From assembly GCF_022968795.1 (NCBI RefSeq), contig NZ_JALJRB010000006.1:124001-188000 (forward strand): a stretch of 64,000 nt of DNA, written 5' to 3'. The translations under genes and the position numbers were made by a program. How positions within the stretch are numbered: the stretch's first letter is position 1; every line of letters starts with the position of its first letter. The notes beneath the pieces are model-generated. The model made no database searches, was not told where the DNA came from, and saw only the letters and a program-made list of their open reading frames with translations. The stretch is from Desulfatitalea alkaliphila. GTDB taxonomy: Bacteria > Desulfobacterota > Desulfobacteria > Desulfobacterales > Desulfosarcinaceae. This document shows positions 43,150 to 56,925 of the stretch, piece after piece.

Positions 43150-44034
43150 TTAGTGTGGTACGTTCATGTCCCGCAGCATCTCTGCGAGTCCCGCTTCCCA
43201 CGAACGCCGGGTGATGCCGAAGCGTTCTTCCAGGCTGCCGCAGTCCAAAACCGAGTAGGCCGGCCGGGCGGCGGGGGTGGGATAGTCGGCGGTCGAAATG
43301 GGCACGACTTGCCGCACCGCCAACGGCTCCCGGTCCCGGGCCATGTCGATGATACGGCAGGCGAAGGCCCACCAGGTGACCGCCGGCGGATTGCAGAAAT
43401 GGTATGTGCCCCATCCCGAACGGCGGTCCAATGCATGGCCGGCGATGGTCAGCAGGGCGTCGGCCAGGTCGCCGGCGTAGGTGGGGCAGCCCACCTGATC
43501 GTCCACCACGCGCAGGGTGTCCCGTTCGCCTGCCAGGCGCAGCATGGTACGCACGAAGTTGGCCCCGTGGCGGCCGAACAGCCAGGAGGTGCGCACGATG
43601 ATGTGCTGCTGCCAACGGCGACGCAGTTGCGTTTCTCCTTCCGCCTTGCTGTGTCCGTATACACCCACCGGTTGAATCGGATCGTCGGGTCGGTAGGGCC
43701 TGGCCTGACGGCCGTCGAACACATAGTCGGTGGAAACATGGATCAGCGGCAGTTGTCGCCCGCGGCAGAGGTCGGCCAGTGCCGCCACGCCGTCCCGATT
43801 GACGGCGAAGGCGGTTGCGGCATCGCTTTCGGCGGCGTCGACGGCCGTATAGGCGGCGGCGTTGATCACCACCTGCAAATCGCCGGCGCCCTCCACCAGC
43901 GCCTGCAAGCTTGCCGGGTCGCTGATATCGCATCGGGGCAGGTCGCCGCCGACCGCTGCCCAACCGCGCGCGGCCGCCATGGTCATGAGATCGCGGCCCA
44001 GTTGGCCGTTGCTGCCGATGATCAAGGTGCGCAT
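43150..44034 (-). CDS. rfbD: dTDP-4-dehydrorhamnose reductase
   Basis: A 294-residue SDR enzyme for the last step of dTDP-L-rhamnose synthesis, using NAD(P)H. The nucleotide-binding loop is IIGSNGQLGRDL; VINAAAYTAVDAAE, STDYVFDG and the catalytic YGHSK (YxxxK) follow. ATG 44034 overlaps the end of rfbC. Last of the contiguous manC-rfbBACD set. Confidence 0.95.
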   Translation of the reverse strand: MRTLIIGSNGQLGRDLMTMAAARGWAAVGGDLPRCDISDPASLQALVEGAGDLQVVINAAAYTAVDAAESDAATAFAVNRDGVAALADLCRGRQLPLIHVSTDYVFDGRQARPYRPDDPIQPVGVYGHSKAEGETQLRRRWQQHIIVRTSWLFGRHGANFVRTMLRLAGERDTLRVVDDQVGCPTYAGDLADALLTIAGHALDRRSGWGTYHFCNPPAVTWWAFACRIIDMARDREPLAVRQVVPISTADYPTPAARPAYSVLDCGSLEERFGITRRSWEAGLAEMLRDMNVPH

Positions 44035-44041
44035 GGCGGAA

Positions 44042-44599
44042 TCACGCTCCGTAAACCGGCAGCCGGTCGGCCGCGACTTGCGCCAGCGGCGGGAAGTCGC
44101 GGTCGCGGTCGGAGAGCAGTGGATCGTCGACGGGCCACCGGATGTCCAGGGCGGGATCGTTCCAGACCACGCCCCCTTCGTTTTGCGGCGCGTAATAAGT
44201 GCTGCATTTGTAGAGAAAAAGGGCGGTGTCGCTGAGGACACAGAAGCCGTGGGCGAACCCCGCCGGGATGAAAAGCTGTTGCGGCCTGTCCGCGTTGAGG
44301 GTCACCCCCACCCATTGTCCGAAGGTGGGGGCGCCGCGGCGCACATCCACCGCCACATCGAAGATTTCGCCCGCCAACACCTGCACCAGCTTGGCTTGGC
44401 CGCCGGGATGCTGGTAGTGAAGGCCGCGCAGGGTGTTGCGGCGCGAAAAGGAAATATTGTCCTGTACGAAGGTGGCACCGATGCCGGCCTCGGCATAGCG
44501 CCGCTGTTGATAGGTTTCCATGAAATAGCCGCGTTGATCCCCGAAGCGTTGCGGTTCCACGAGCAACACCTCCGGCAGTCGGGTGGGGGTTACCTTCAT
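44042..44599 (-). CDS. rfbC: dTDP-4-dehydrorhamnose 3,5-epimerase
   Basis: A 185-residue cupin epimerase. [28 protein letters not shown] with the catalytic histidine, [17 protein letters not shown] and [14 protein letters not shown] are diagnostic. It converts dTDP-4-keto-6-deoxyglucose to the L-lyxo isomer. Its start overlaps the rfbA stop by 4 bp. Confidence 0.96.
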   Translation of the reverse strand: MKVTPTRLPEVLLVEPQRFGDQRGYFMETYQQRRYAEAGIGATFVQDNISFSRRNTLRGLHYQHPGGQAKLVQVLAGEIFDVAVDVRRGAPTFGQWVGVTLNADRPQQLFIPAGFAHGFCVLSDTALFLYKCSTYYAPQNEGGVVWNDPALDIRWPVDDPLLSDRDRDFPPLAQVAADRLPVYGA

Positions 44600-45477
44600 G
44601 GCGCCATCTCCTTGCGGGCGATCAAGTCCATCAGGTATTGGCCGTAGCCGTTGTTGCGCAACGGGTGGGCCAGTTCAAGTACCTGCTCGCTGTCGATGTA
44701 GCCCATGCGGTAAGCGATCTCCTCGACGCAGGCCACTTTCAATCCTTGGCGCTGTTCGATCACTTCGATGAAGCTGGAGGCCTGCATCATGCTTTCGTGG
44801 GTGCCGGTGTCCAGCCAGGCGATGCCGCGCCCCAGCTTTTCCACGAACAGTTGCCCTCTTTCCAGATAGGTGCGGTTCACATCGGTGATCTCCAACTCCC
44901 CCCGGGGCGAGGGACGCAAATCGGCGGCGATTTGCGTCACCTGCTGGTCGTAAAAGTAAAGGCCGGTAACAGCCCATTGGGAGGGCGGTACCTGCGGTTT
45001 TTCCTGGATATCGATGGCCCGGCCTTGCCCATCGAAGGCCACCACGCCGTACCGTTGGGGGTTTTTGACCCAGTAGCCGAAGACCGAAGCGCCGGCTTCG
45101 CGGTGCATCGCATGGGCCAGGGTGGCGGGCAGTCCGTGACCGTAAAAGATGTTGTCGCCCAGCACCAGGCACACCGGCCGGCCGTCGATGAAGCGGCGGG
45201 CGATGAGGAACGCCTGGGCGATGCCTTCCGGCCGCGGCTGTTCGGCGTAGCTGAAGGAGAGGCCCCACTGGCTGCCGTCGCCCAGCAGCTCCTCGAAACG
45301 GGGCAGGTCCTGGGGGGTGGAGATGAGGCAGATGTCCCGGATGCCGGCCAACATCAAAACGGACAAGGGATAGTAGACCATGGGCTTGTCGTAGATGGGC
45401 AGCAACTGCTTGCTCACCACCCGGGTGATGGGGTAGAGGCGCGTGCCGCTGCCCCCGGCCAGAATGATGCCTTTCAT
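44596..45477 (-). CDS. rfbA: glucose-1-phosphate thymidylyltransferase
   Basis: A 293-residue nucleotidyltransferase starting [19 protein letters not shown], with the catalytic/binding segments [19 protein letters not shown] and [10 protein letters not shown]. It makes dTDP-glucose, the first committed step of dTDP-rhamnose synthesis. Its start overlaps the rfbB stop by 4 bp and its stop overlaps rfbC. Confidence 0.97.
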   Translation of the reverse strand: MKGIILAGGSGTRLYPITRVVSKQLLPIYDKPMVYYPLSVLMLAGIRDICLISTPQDLPRFEELLGDGSQWGLSFSYAEQPRPEGIAQAFLIARRFIDGRPVCLVLGDNIFYGHGLPATLAHAMHREAGASVFGYWVKNPQRYGVVAFDGQGRAIDIQEKPQVPPSQWAVTGLYFYDQQVTQIAADLRPSPRGELEITDVNRTYLERGQLFVEKLGRGIAWLDTGTHESMMQASSFIEVIEQRQGLKVACVEEIAYRMGYIDSEQVLELAHPLRNNGYGQYLMDLIARKEMAP

Positions 45478-46598
45478 CGGTGTGCGTGCTCCTTGGTGGG
45501 TGTCGCCGGACCCCGCGTGCCGTCGGGGCCGTATTGGGTTTCCATCCAGCGGCGGTAATCGCCGCTGCGGATGAAGTCGATCCAGGGGCCGTTGGCCAGG
45601 TACCAGTCCACCGTTTCGGCCAGGGCCGTTTCGAAGCGGTAGCGGGGCCGCCAGCCCAGTTCCCGTTGGATCTTGCCGGCATCGATGGCGTAGCGCCGGT
45701 CATGTCCCGGCCGATCGGTGACGAAGCGGATCAGTCGGCGGCTGCAACCGTCGCCGCTGCGGCCCAGGCGCTGGTCGAGCAGGGCGCACAATTGTTCCAC
45801 CACATCGATGTTGCGCCGTTCGGCACCGCCGCCGATGTTGTAGGTCTGCCCCGGCACGCCCCTTTCCAGCACGGTGGCCAGCGCTTCGCAATGGTCCACC
45901 ACATAGAGCCAGTCGCGCACGTTGGCACCGTCGCCGTAGACCGGCAGCGGCTTTTCTTCCAGGATGTTGAGGATCATCAAGGGAATCAGCTTTTCGGGAA
46001 ACTGATAGGGACCGTAGTTGTTGGAGCAATTGGTCACCATGGCCGGAAAATCGTAGGTCCGATGCCAGGCGCGCACCAGGTGATCGGCGGCCGCCTTGGA
46101 CGCGGAGTAGGGGCTGGAGGGGTCGTAGGGCGTGGTTTCGCTGAAATAGTCCTCCGGGCCCAGACTGCCGTATACTTCGTCGGTGGAGACATGCAGAAAG
46201 CGAAAGGCGGCCGGTCGTCCCATCTGTTCCCAATAGGCCCGGCAGGCCATCAGCAACCGTGCGGTGCCGGTCACATTGGTCTCCACGAAGGCCAGGGGTC
46301 CCGCGATGGAGCGGTCCACGTGGGACTCGGCGGCGAAGTGGATCACGGCGGCGGGGGATTCCTCATGCAACAGACGTTGCAGCAGGTCGCTGTCGTTGAT
46401 ATCGCCGTGCACAAAGCGGTAGCGTTCCGGCGCGTCGCGGGCCACATCGTCCAGGTTGGCGGCATTGCCCGCATAGGTGAGGGCATCCAGGTTGACGATG
46501 CGGCATTCGGACATTTGGACCAGTGTGTGCCGAATGAAATTGGTGCCGATGAAACCGGCGCCGCCGGTGACCAGGAGGGTTGACGCGGATCGGTTCAT
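45474..46598 (-). CDS. rfbB: dTDP-glucose 4,6-dehydratase
   Basis: A 374-residue extended SDR enzyme: NAD loop [36 protein letters not shown] and the catalytic YSASK. ATG 46598 follows GGAGG and overlaps the manC stop by 4 bp. Confidence 0.96.
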   Translation of the reverse strand: MNRSASTLLVTGGAGFIGTNFIRHTLVQMSECRIVNLDALTYAGNAANLDDVARDAPERYRFVHGDINDSDLLQRLLHEESPAAVIHFAAESHVDRSIAGPLAFVETNVTGTARLLMACRAYWEQMGRPAAFRFLHVSTDEVYGSLGPEDYFSETTPYDPSSPYSASKAAADHLVRAWHRTYDFPAMVTNCSNNYGPYQFPEKLIPLMILNILEEKPLPVYGDGANVRDWLYVVDHCEALATVLERGVPGQTYNIGGGAERRNIDVVEQLCALLDQRLGRSGDGCSRRLIRFVTDRPGHDRRYAIDAGKIQRELGWRPRYRFETALAETVDWYLANGPWIDFIRSGDYRRWMETQYGPDGTRGPATPTKEHAHR

Positions 46599-48061
46599 GA
46601 GGCGGCCTCCGTTTTGCCGGATGGGTTCCCCGCCGCGCCGTTGTGACGCCCGTACACATCGTCCAGGCGGATCACATCGTCCTCGGCCAGGTAGCTGCCC
46701 GACTGGATCTCCACCAGTTCCAGGGGGATTTTGCCCGGGTTTTCCAGGCGGTGCACGGTGCCCAGGGGGATGTAGGTGGATTGGTCCTCCTTGAGCAGAA
46801 ACTGCTCCTCGCCCCGGGTGACCAGGGCCGTTCCCTTGACCACTACCCAATGCTCGGCCCGGTGCATGTGGCGCTGCATGGAGAGTTGGGCGCCCGGTTT
46901 GACGGTGATGCGCTTGACCAGAAAGCGCTCCGACACATCGATGTCCTCGTAGCCGCCCCATGGGCGGTAGACATTGCGGTGATCCACGGTCTCCGGACGG
47001 TCGTCCGTCTTGAGCCGGTCCACCAGGGCCTTGACCTGCTGCACGCAGTGGCGCGGCGCTACGAAAACCGCATCCTTGGTCTCCACCACCACATGGTTGT
47101 CCAGGCCCACGGCGGTCACCAGTCGGCTGGAAGCGTGCACGAAGGAGCGGTGGACATCCTGCAAGTAGACATCGCCGTGAATCACATTGTCTTGCCCATC
47201 CTTAGTGCCGGCCTGCCACAGCGCTTCCCAGGAGCCCAAGTCGCTCCAGTCACTGGCCAGGGCCACCATCACCCCGTCGTCGGTTTTTTCCATCACGGCG
47301 TAATCGATGGAATCCGAAGGGCTTTGTGCAAAGGCCGCCTTGTCCAAGCGAAAGAAATCCAGGTCTGTGCGGCCCCGGGCGACGGCCAGGCGGCAGGCGG
47401 CCGCAATTTCGGGGGCATGCCGCTCCATCTGTTCGATCAGTTTGCCGGCGCGGAACATGAACATGCCACTGTTCCAGCAATAGTCGCCGGAATTGACGTA
47501 TTGCTGCGCCGTTTGCCGGTCCGGCTTCTCCACGAACCGGTCGATGGCCCAGGCCGGCGGGCTGTCCCCATTCAAAGCGCTTCCTTTGCGGATGTAGCCG
47601 TAGCCGGTTTCCGGCGCGTCCGGGGTAATGCCGAAGGTCACCATGCGCCCCTCGGCGGCCAGGGCGGCGCCCTTGCGCACCGTGGCGACGAAGCCGTCCA
47701 CATCGCGTATGTGGTGGTCGGCGGGCAACACCAGCAGGATCGGGTCGGTTTCGTCAGTGCCGGCGAGCAGCGCCGCCACCGTCAGGGCCGGGGCTGTGTT
47801 GCGCGCCGCCGGTTCCAGCACGATGGCCGCCGGAGTGAGGCCCATGCGCCGGATCTGCTCAGCCACCACGAAGCGGTGCGCTTCGTTGCACAACAGGATG
47901 GGCGCTGCGATCCCATCCAAGGCCTGGAGGCGCAACAGGGTGCTCTGGAGCAGGGTCGGTGTGTCCACCAAGGACATGAACTGTTTTGGATAGAGGCTGC
48001 GGGACAGGGGCCACAAACGTGTTCCCGATCCGCCGGCCAACACGACGGGCGTAATGGTCAT
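46595..48061 (-). CDS. manC: mannose-1-phosphate guanylyltransferase/mannose-6-phosphate isomerase
   Basis: A 488-residue type II PMI-GMP. The N-terminal nucleotidyltransferase ([20 protein letters not shown]) makes GDP-mannose. The C-terminal cupin begins around [11 protein letters not shown] and contains [16 protein letters not shown] with metal-binding histidines, the isomerase part. As the first gene of the manC-rfbBACD run it couples GDP-mannose and dTDP-rhamnose supply for LPS, capsule or exopolysaccharide; no glycosyltransferases or export genes are in the window. Confidence 0.96.
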   Translation of the reverse strand: MTITPVVLAGGSGTRLWPLSRSLYPKQFMSLVDTPTLLQSTLLRLQALDGIAAPILLCNEAHRFVVAEQIRRMGLTPAAIVLEPAARNTAPALTVAALLAGTDETDPILLVLPADHHIRDVDGFVATVRKGAALAAEGRMVTFGITPDAPETGYGYIRKGSALNGDSPPAWAIDRFVEKPDRQTAQQYVNSGDYCWNSGMFMFRAGKLIEQMERHAPEIAAACRLAVARGRTDLDFFRLDKAAFAQSPSDSIDYAVMEKTDDGVMVALASDWSDLGSWEALWQAGTKDGQDNVIHGDVYLQDVHRSFVHASSRLVTAVGLDNHVVVETKDAVFVAPRHCVQQVKALVDRLKTDDRPETVDHRNVYRPWGGYEDIDVSERFLVKRITVKPGAQLSMQRHMHRAEHWVVVKGTALVTRGEEQFLLKEDQSTYIPLGTVHRLENPGKIPLELVEIQSGSYLAEDDVIRLDDVYGRHNGAAGNPSGKTEAAS

Positions 48062-48272
48062 GGGGATACCGTCATTGTCGCTTTTCGGTTAAGGAGCCGT
48101 TCGGCGGACCCGGCGGAGGGGCACCGGGGGCACCGTCTCTTTTTTGCATTACCAACAGATTCATTTAACACATCCGGTGCCCGATGATCAATTGCCGGCA
48201 TGGATGGCCGTCGGGGCGCCGCGCCGACCGACTGCCGCCGGCAGTTGAGAAGCCCGGCTTTCAACAGATCGC

Positions 48273-51539
<3,267 letters not shown>

Positions 51540-51772
51540 TGTTGCCTCGTTGCCGGCGCATCGACCGCAGCATTTGGATGGCACTTGTTTTAATAAAAGG
51601 GATGCGTGGATGGTGTTCTGATTACACAGGATTCGCCCGGCTGTCAATCAGCGGTGGGTGATGCCCGGCGGATGGGTGCCGGAGCGATTGTTCGATTGCT
51701 TGCCGGTGGCGGTGTCCCATGATATGCAACAGGCATTTGCCGACGGTCCATGGTCGGTCGGGAGACGCCAAG

Positions 51773-52042
51773 ATGCGTTTGGATCCGCAACCGCTTTTCC
51801 GCAGGGTGATCACGCCCTGGTATGATGGCCCGGTGGCCTGCTGGGTGGTGATCGTGATGATGGCGGGGGTGCTGCTCTTCAGCATCGCCGGTATCGTTGT
51901 GGCCCGCCGCAATCCCGACTTTCACGGCCACACGTGGGTACCGGCGCTGCTGCTGCTGGCCGGTCTGTTCGTGCTCCTGTCCACGGTCGTGCGATTGCTG
52001 CGCCGTCGTTTGGGGCGCCGTGTCCGTTCCAACGGTGAATAG
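51773..52042 (+). CDS. small inner-membrane protein with two transmembrane segments
   Basis: An 89-residue protein with two hydrophobic helices (ACWVVIVMMAGVLLFSIAGI and ALLLLAGLFVLLSTVVRLL) separated by a short loop and ending in an Arg-rich tail. GGGAG lies about 8 nt upstream of ATG 51773. No known family was recognised. It stands between two minus-strand genes. Confidence 0.65.
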   Translation: MRLDPQPLFRRVITPWYDGPVACWVVIVMMAGVLLFSIAGIVVARRNPDFHGHTWVPALLLLAGLFVLLSTVVRLLRRRLGRRVRSNGE

Positions 52043-52121
52043 CGCGCACTTCGACCGCTTGTCCTTCACTTTCGGGTGGGCGGGCAGGTGAGCATTCGGG
52101 CCGAATCATCCTATCAAGAGG

Positions 52122-52577
52122 TTATTGCCCCTTTAGAAAATCGTTGTAACTCATGCTCAAGTAGCTGTCGGTGTGGATGTATTGCAGCAGGGGCAAGAGG
52201 CGATCAACCCCAATGAAGCCGGGCCAGTTGGCGATGGCATCGCCCCCGGCCGTGAGAAAGTGGATGTCCGGCACACCCCGGATGCCATGACGGGCGGCGA
52301 TGCGCGGGGTTTTATCGGTATCGACGCGCACCGGAATATAGTTGGTGTTGATATAGGCCGCCAAAGCCTTGTCGGTGAAGGTTTCCGACTCCAGTTTGCG
52401 GCAGTACCCGCAACGGTCACTGCGAAAATAGAGCAGATATTTACGCTCCTGCCCCTGGTTTTGCCGTTCGGCCTGATCGTAGCTCAGCCATTGGATGGTT
52501 TCGGCGCCGGCCGGCGCGGCGGAAAAGGCCAGCCAACCGATCAGGGCCAGACAGATGGTCATCATTCTTATGTTCAT
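52122..52577 (-). CDS. exported thioredoxin-fold protein
   Basis: A 151-residue protein with a cleavable signal peptide (cleavage near PAGA-ET), then a thioredoxin-like domain. The active site is DRCGYCRKLE (CxxC), with the cis-Pro segment GVPDIHFL. It resembles the SoxW/thioredoxin-related group used for periplasmic thiol reduction or cytochrome c maturation. The CcdA-like gene 13 bp upstream is its probable electron supplier. Confidence 0.9.
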   Translation of the reverse strand: MNIRMMTICLALIGWLAFSAAPAGAETIQWLSYDQAERQNQGQERKYLLYFRSDRCGYCRKLESETFTDKALAAYINTNYIPVRVDTDKTPRIAARHGIRGVPDIHFLTAGGDAIANWPGFIGVDRLLPLLQYIHTDSYLSMSYNDFLKGQ

Positions 52578-52590
52578 GGTAGACAGCCTC

Positions 52591-53292
52591 TTAGTATCCT
52601 ATCATGCTCAATTGGTTTGTCAGCAGCAGCAGGCCGGTCACGATCAGCAGCCCGCCCGCAACGATGTTGATGTAGCGCAGAACTTTGTTGGCCCGGCCGA
52701 TGAATCGGATGAGAAAGTGGATTCCGACGGACAACAGCATGAACGGGATGGCAACGCCGGCAGAGTATAGGGTCAACAACCCGATGCCGCGACCTACGGT
52801 ATCCTGGTTGGCGGCCAAAATCAACACGGAACCGAGCAGGGGGCCGATGCAGGGGCTCCATCCCGCCGCGAAGGCCATGCCGATGATCAGAGCCCCCAGC
52901 AGATGGACCGGTTTGCGTTGCAGATGGATCCGCTTGTCCGCTTGCAACAGGCCGATGCGCCGGATGCCCGTCAAATGCAATCCCAGTACGATGATCAGAA
53001 GGCCGCCGACGATGCGAATGGGAGTTCGCGCCTCCTGAATAAGGGTGCTGAAAAAGGCCGCTGAGGCTCCCAGGGCAATGAAAACAATGGAGAAGCCGAT
53101 GACGAAAGCCAAGGTGCTGAAAAAAATGCGCCGGCGTATGGCGGCGGTTGGATCTTGGGTCAATTGCTCGATGGAGATGCCGGTGATGAAGGAAAAGTAG
53201 GAGGGCACCAACGGCAAAATGCAGGGTGAAAAGAAGGAGAGAAGGCCCGCGGTGAAGGCGGCGCTCCAGGCAATATCCTCGAGCAGGAACAT
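52591..53292 (-). CDS. ccdA: CcdA-type thiol:disulfide interchange membrane protein
   Basis: A 233-residue six-helix membrane protein of the CcdA/DsbD family. The two redox cysteines are in SFFSPCILPLVP and GWSPCIGPLLG. It carries reducing equivalents from cytoplasmic thioredoxin to the exported thioredoxin-like protein encoded next, used for cytochrome c biogenesis; that fits the multiheme TmcA in this genome. It starts 2 bp after the proC stop. Confidence 0.93.
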   Translation of the reverse strand: MFLLEDIAWSAAFTAGLLSFFSPCILPLVPSYFSFITGISIEQLTQDPTAAIRRRIFFSTLAFVIGFSIVFIALGASAAFFSTLIQEARTPIRIVGGLLIIVLGLHLTGIRRIGLLQADKRIHLQRKPVHLLGALIIGMAFAAGWSPCIGPLLGSVLILAANQDTVGRGIGLLTLYSAGVAIPFMLLSVGIHFLIRFIGRANKVLRYINIVAGGLLIVTGLLLLTNQLSMIGY

Positions 53293-53294
53293 GA

Positions 53295-54131
53295 TCAGTC
53301 CTTGGTCGGGCTCGGGGTCACCCCCAGCGCTTGAGCCCGTTGGGTGGCCATTTCCACGGCATCCATCAGGATGGCCCGCAGACCCCCTTTTTCCAGGGCG
53401 TGCAGCCCGGCGATAGTGGTGCCGCCAGGTGAGGTGACACGATCTTTGAGCACGGCGGGGTGAACATTGGTCTCCAGTTGCATGCGTGCCGCGCCGGCAA
53501 CGGTTTGGGCCGCCAGGCGCAACGCTTCGGCCCGCGCCAGCCCCATCTTAACGCCCGCATCGGCCAGGGCTTCGAGAATCAAGAACACGTAAGCCGGCCC
53601 GCTGCCGCTGAGGCCGGTGACCGCATCCAACAAGTGTTCGGCCGGCACTGTGACGCATTCGCCCACCGATGCGAAGATGGTCGACGCTGTTTGGCGGTCC
53701 GCCGTCGTTGCATGGGGCCCGGCCACGATGGCGGTGGCCGCCGCTTTGACGGCGGCGCAAACGTTTGGCATGGCGCGCACCAGGTGCAGTGGCTGCGCTG
53801 TGTGGACCGCGATGGCGGCCATCGGGATTCCCGCGGCGATGGAGATCACCAATTGGGTCGGACGCAGACCGGCGGCGGTTTGCCGCAACACACTATCCAT
53901 GATTTGGGGTTTGACGGCGTAGATCACCACATCGGCGCGGGCAATAAGCGCTGTGTTGTCTCCCTCCGGCACCACGCCGTAGCGCTGGGCCATCTCATTG
54001 CGCCGCTCCGCGTTGATGTCCGCGCAGAGAATATTTTCCGGGTGGGTCCGACCGGTTGCCAGCAAACCGCTGATCAGGGCCTCGGCCATGTTGCCGGATC
54101 CGACGAAACCGATGATTTTTCCCTCGAGCAT
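53295..54131 (-). CDS. proC: pyrroline-5-carboxylate reductase
   Basis: A 278-residue ProC catalysing the last step of proline synthesis. The NAD(P)H-binding loop IIGFVGSGNMAEALI is at the N-terminus; LVRAMPNVCAAV, LSGSGPAYVFLILEAL and VTSPGGTTIAGLHALE are the other signatures. ATG 54131 follows AGAGGCG. First gene of a proC-ccdA-thioredoxin transcription unit. In many Desulfobacterota proC instead precedes yggT-divIVA; here those genes lie nearby but on the opposite strand. Confidence 0.96.
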   Translation of the reverse strand: MLEGKIIGFVGSGNMAEALISGLLATGRTHPENILCADINAERRNEMAQRYGVVPEGDNTALIARADVVIYAVKPQIMDSVLRQTAAGLRPTQLVISIAAGIPMAAIAVHTAQPLHLVRAMPNVCAAVKAAATAIVAGPHATTADRQTASTIFASVGECVTVPAEHLLDAVTGLSGSGPAYVFLILEALADAGVKMGLARAEALRLAAQTVAGAARMQLETNVHPAVLKDRVTSPGGTTIAGLHALEKGGLRAILMDAVEMATQRAQALGVTPSPTKD

Positions 54132-54495
54132 GATCGCCTCTGTATTGTTGTGGGGATTCAAGGACGCCCAGAGGGCTTGCCGCCCTCGTCCGCTGCAAGG
54201 CCGCTGCAGGGCACCGATGTATTTCACCCGCCGCGGCCGGTGGCGCGATGCCGGGTTGCCGCCCGGGCGAAGGGTCAATTTTAAGGGTTGGGGCGTGGTT
54301 GTCAATAAAAAATGCCTTTCGCCCCTTGACCCTGGTCGAAAGTTGCCGATAATACCTCCACAGAGGGTGCTGCCCGCTGGGACGTGTATGCCTCGTAATG
54401 TGCGTGCAATGTCTCTAATTTTCTGTAATAGTGTAAAAATTTATCGAGAATAAGGATAAGAAGATGGGCTGCATCCCACCCGCCAAGGAGATCTA

Positions 54496-55746
54496 GTGAA
54501 TAGCAAATATAATGGCCGCAAGGTCGCAAATGGAAGCCGCATACCCTCCTCCAATAGGAGGCGCGGGCTGTTTGTTTTGATCGCATTGGTACTGTTGCTG
54601 GCCTGGCAACCCTTTGCCTTCGCCGGTAAGGCCACTTCGACCGATGATCTGGAAAAGGGCCTGGATCACCTGCTCGGTTTCGTCGCATCGGAACAAAGCG
54701 CGGAAGGCCTGGACCGTTCGGTGGTCGACGATGTGCTGCAATATGTCGAGCAATCGCCGGAAATGGCGCAGTACACGCCCCGGGAGCGGGATGGTGTGCG
54801 GGGCGCCTTTTTGTCTTATGCCGTCGAACGGCCTCTGGACGAGGTGGTGCGCTACGCTTACAACCGCCGCATTCCGGAGGGGGCCTCCAATCCATCCTCC
54901 ATTCATTTCGCCCGTTGGACGTCGATCAATGGCGCATCCGACGACGCACTGCCGGACATCTGGCCGTTGCTTACGTCATTGGAACAACCGACGGTGATTC
55001 GCGGGGTGTCGCGGGAGACCATCGCCCCTGATTTACACACCGGCGCCTACTATGCTTACGATTTGCAGCGGGCCATCGTGCTGCTGCAGGACGGTTCCCG
55101 GCGGGCGGTCATCTCCCTTTCCAACCAGATCGGTCATTCGGATGTGGGGCGCAAGGGTGTCATCGTCGGCGACGATAAAGATTGGAACTACCTGTACACC
55201 GAGGCGCAGGGAGTTAATAAGGCCGGCCTCGGTTGGGTCAAATCCAGAATCTACCAATTTTTATCGGTTTGCATCTACATCGAGGACCAGGCCAGCCCGG
55301 GCATCGTCAAAATGGGGGTTTTCCAATGGCTGGGTGCGGGCTGGGCCGGCTTCAACATGGTCGACACCCACCACATCCAAAAGGGATTGGAGCGCTATGC
55401 CGTTCAGTTCAAAGCGATGATGACGGCCGATGAGATGCCCGAGCCCCAAGCCCTCGAAGCGCTCTACGATGTCCTGCACCAGTCGGACGAAGGGCTGTTG
55501 CGGAAGACGGCCTATGATGTGACCCGTCACATCCACGGTTTGGCGAAAAAGGGTGATTCGGCGCGGGAACGGCGCACCGCCGATGATGTGGACCCCCGCA
55601 CCTATGTGGACGGTCTCGACCGGGAGGAGCTGGTGACGGTGATCATGCGGGAGTATGTGAAGCACCGGCTTGGTAAGGGCTCCCCCCTGGCCTCCGCTTT
55701 CTGGGTGGCGATCAAGGCCAACGGTGAGCGGCCCAAACCACTCTGA
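54496..55746 (+). CDS. secreted protein of unknown function
   Basis: A 416-residue protein. After a basic N-terminus, a hydrophobic stretch (LFVLIALVLLLAWQPFAFAG, about residues 25-44) with a plausible AFA-G cleavage site suggests export. The mature chain is mostly hydrophilic with no motif I recognise; it contains HTGAYYAYDLQRAIVLLQDG, GVIVGDDKDWNYLYT and QWLGAGWAGFNMVD. GTG 54496 has AAGGAG six nt upstream. No functional assignment is justified. Confidence 0.8.
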   Translation: MNSKYNGRKVANGSRIPSSNRRRGLFVLIALVLLLAWQPFAFAGKATSTDDLEKGLDHLLGFVASEQSAEGLDRSVVDDVLQYVEQSPEMAQYTPRERDGVRGAFLSYAVERPLDEVVRYAYNRRIPEGASNPSSIHFARWTSINGASDDALPDIWPLLTSLEQPTVIRGVSRETIAPDLHTGAYYAYDLQRAIVLLQDGSRRAVISLSNQIGHSDVGRKGVIVGDDKDWNYLYTEAQGVNKAGLGWVKSRIYQFLSVCIYIEDQASPGIVKMGVFQWLGAGWAGFNMVDTHHIQKGLERYAVQFKAMMTADEMPEPQALEALYDVLHQSDEGLLRKTAYDVTRHIHGLAKKGDSARERRTADDVDPRTYVDGLDREELVTVIMREYVKHRLGKGSPLASAFWVAIKANGERPKPL

Positions 55747-55778
55747 TTGCGGACGGATCTCACAACCCACGAAAAACC

Positions 55779-55808
55779 TTGACATAATTGGTGTTTTGAC
55801 ACTATCTT
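55779..55808 (+). promoter_or_regulatory. candidate promoter of yggT-divIVA
   Basis: TTGACA (55779-55784), an 18-nt spacer and TATCTT (55803-55808) lie about 115 bp upstream of yggT. The -10 is moderate. Confidence 0.4.
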
Positions 55809-55921
55809 TCCGCAGTGTTGCGCGGCGGGCCCGATTCCCGGTGTGCAAAGAGCCGCGGTGACGGGCGCAATCGCCCATCTGCCGCATACGGACCACTCAC
55901 CCTCAGGAAGCCGTTGAACCC

Positions 55922-56227
55922 ATGTTTCTTGGTCACTTTATCATCGCTCTGGCCAACATATTGAATTTGGTTCTGACCATCTATCTTTGGATCATCATCG
56001 CGAGGGCCGTCCTTTCATGGGTCAATCCCGACCCCTTCAATCCCATCGTGCGTTTCATTCACAATGTGACCGAACCGGTGCTCTACCGTGTGCGTTCAAA
56101 AGTGCCGTTGCTTTTCGGTGGTATCGATTTCTCTCCCATGATCGTTTTGTTGGCCATCATGTTCTTGAGGGGTTTTCTGGTTCAGAGTCTATACGCCTTC
56201 GGCAGTTCCATGCTGGTGGTCCATTAA
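55922..56227 (+). CDS. yggT: YggT family membrane protein
   Basis: A 101-residue protein with two long hydrophobic regions: N-terminal (LANILNLVLTIYLWIIIARAV) and C-terminal (SPMIVLLAIMFLRGFLV). The central SWVNPDPFNPIVRFIHNVTEPVLYRVR is the YggT signature. Its role is poorly defined, linked to osmotic tolerance and cell division/morphology. The DivIVA-like gene follows 27 bp downstream, a common pairing. Confidence 0.93.
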   Translation: MFLGHFIIALANILNLVLTIYLWIIIARAVLSWVNPDPFNPIVRFIHNVTEPVLYRVRSKVPLLFGGIDFSPMIVLLAIMFLRGFLVQSLYAFGSSMLVVH

Positions 56228-56254
56228 CCCAGATCCCATGGCAGGAGGACAATC

Positions 56255-56770
56255 ATGCCGCTGACGCCGTTGGATATACAGCAACAACAATTCCGGGTAC
56301 GATTTCGCGGGTTCGACATTCGCGAGGTGGACCGTTTTCTCGAGCAGCTGGCCGAGCACCAGTCCCGGCTGCAGGCGGAAAACAAGTCCCTGAAGGAAGA
56401 GTTGCGCCGTCTGAAGATGGAAAACCAGGGATACAAGGAGCGCGAGGAGACCTTCAAGCGAGCCATGCTCAACTCCCAGAAGGTGTTGGAGCAGATGAAG
56501 GACAATGCGCGCAAATCGGCCGAAATCATCATTGCCGACGCCGAGGTCAAAGCCGAGAAGATTCTCAATCGCGCCCACAGCCGACTTTCCCAACTGCACG
56601 AGGATATCGCGGAGCTCAAACGCCAACGCATGCAGATCGAAGTACAAATCCGCTCGGTCATCGAGTCCCACGCCAAATTGCTCGAAATCGGCAAAGAGAG
56701 CATGGACGCCCTGGACGCCTCGGACGAGAAGGTGACCGTCTTCAAACAGCCGCCGAGCACGTTGAGTTGA
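56255..56770 (+). CDS. DivIVA-domain coiled-coil protein
   Basis: A 171-residue protein. The N-terminal MPLTPLDIQQQQFRVRFRGF followed by DIREVDRFLEQL is the DivIVA membrane-curvature-sensing module. Most of the rest is heptad coiled coil (about residues 30-150). It would mark poles or division sites and recruit partners. AGGAGG precedes the ATG. Confidence 0.92.
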   Translation: MPLTPLDIQQQQFRVRFRGFDIREVDRFLEQLAEHQSRLQAENKSLKEELRRLKMENQGYKEREETFKRAMLNSQKVLEQMKDNARKSAEIIIADAEVKAEKILNRAHSRLSQLHEDIAELKRQRMQIEVQIRSVIESHAKLLEIGKESMDALDASDEKVTVFKQPPSTLS

Positions 56771-56925
56771 CCAAAATCCTAAACTCCGACCCCCCCCCGG
56801 CCGATATGAGTATACGGAAAACGGAAAGCGGGTAGCTATGGGGACCAAGTGGCGGCCTTCCCGGGCGTACCATACCCGCGTTTGTCATCAATGACCGGCC
56901 GACCGAACCCACCAGGGAGTGGCGC

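Noticed and set aside
54302-54495. Possible riboswitch upstream of the secreted unknown protein
   Set aside because: I compared it with the c-di-GMP and fluoride aptamer cores and could not place the conserved bases.
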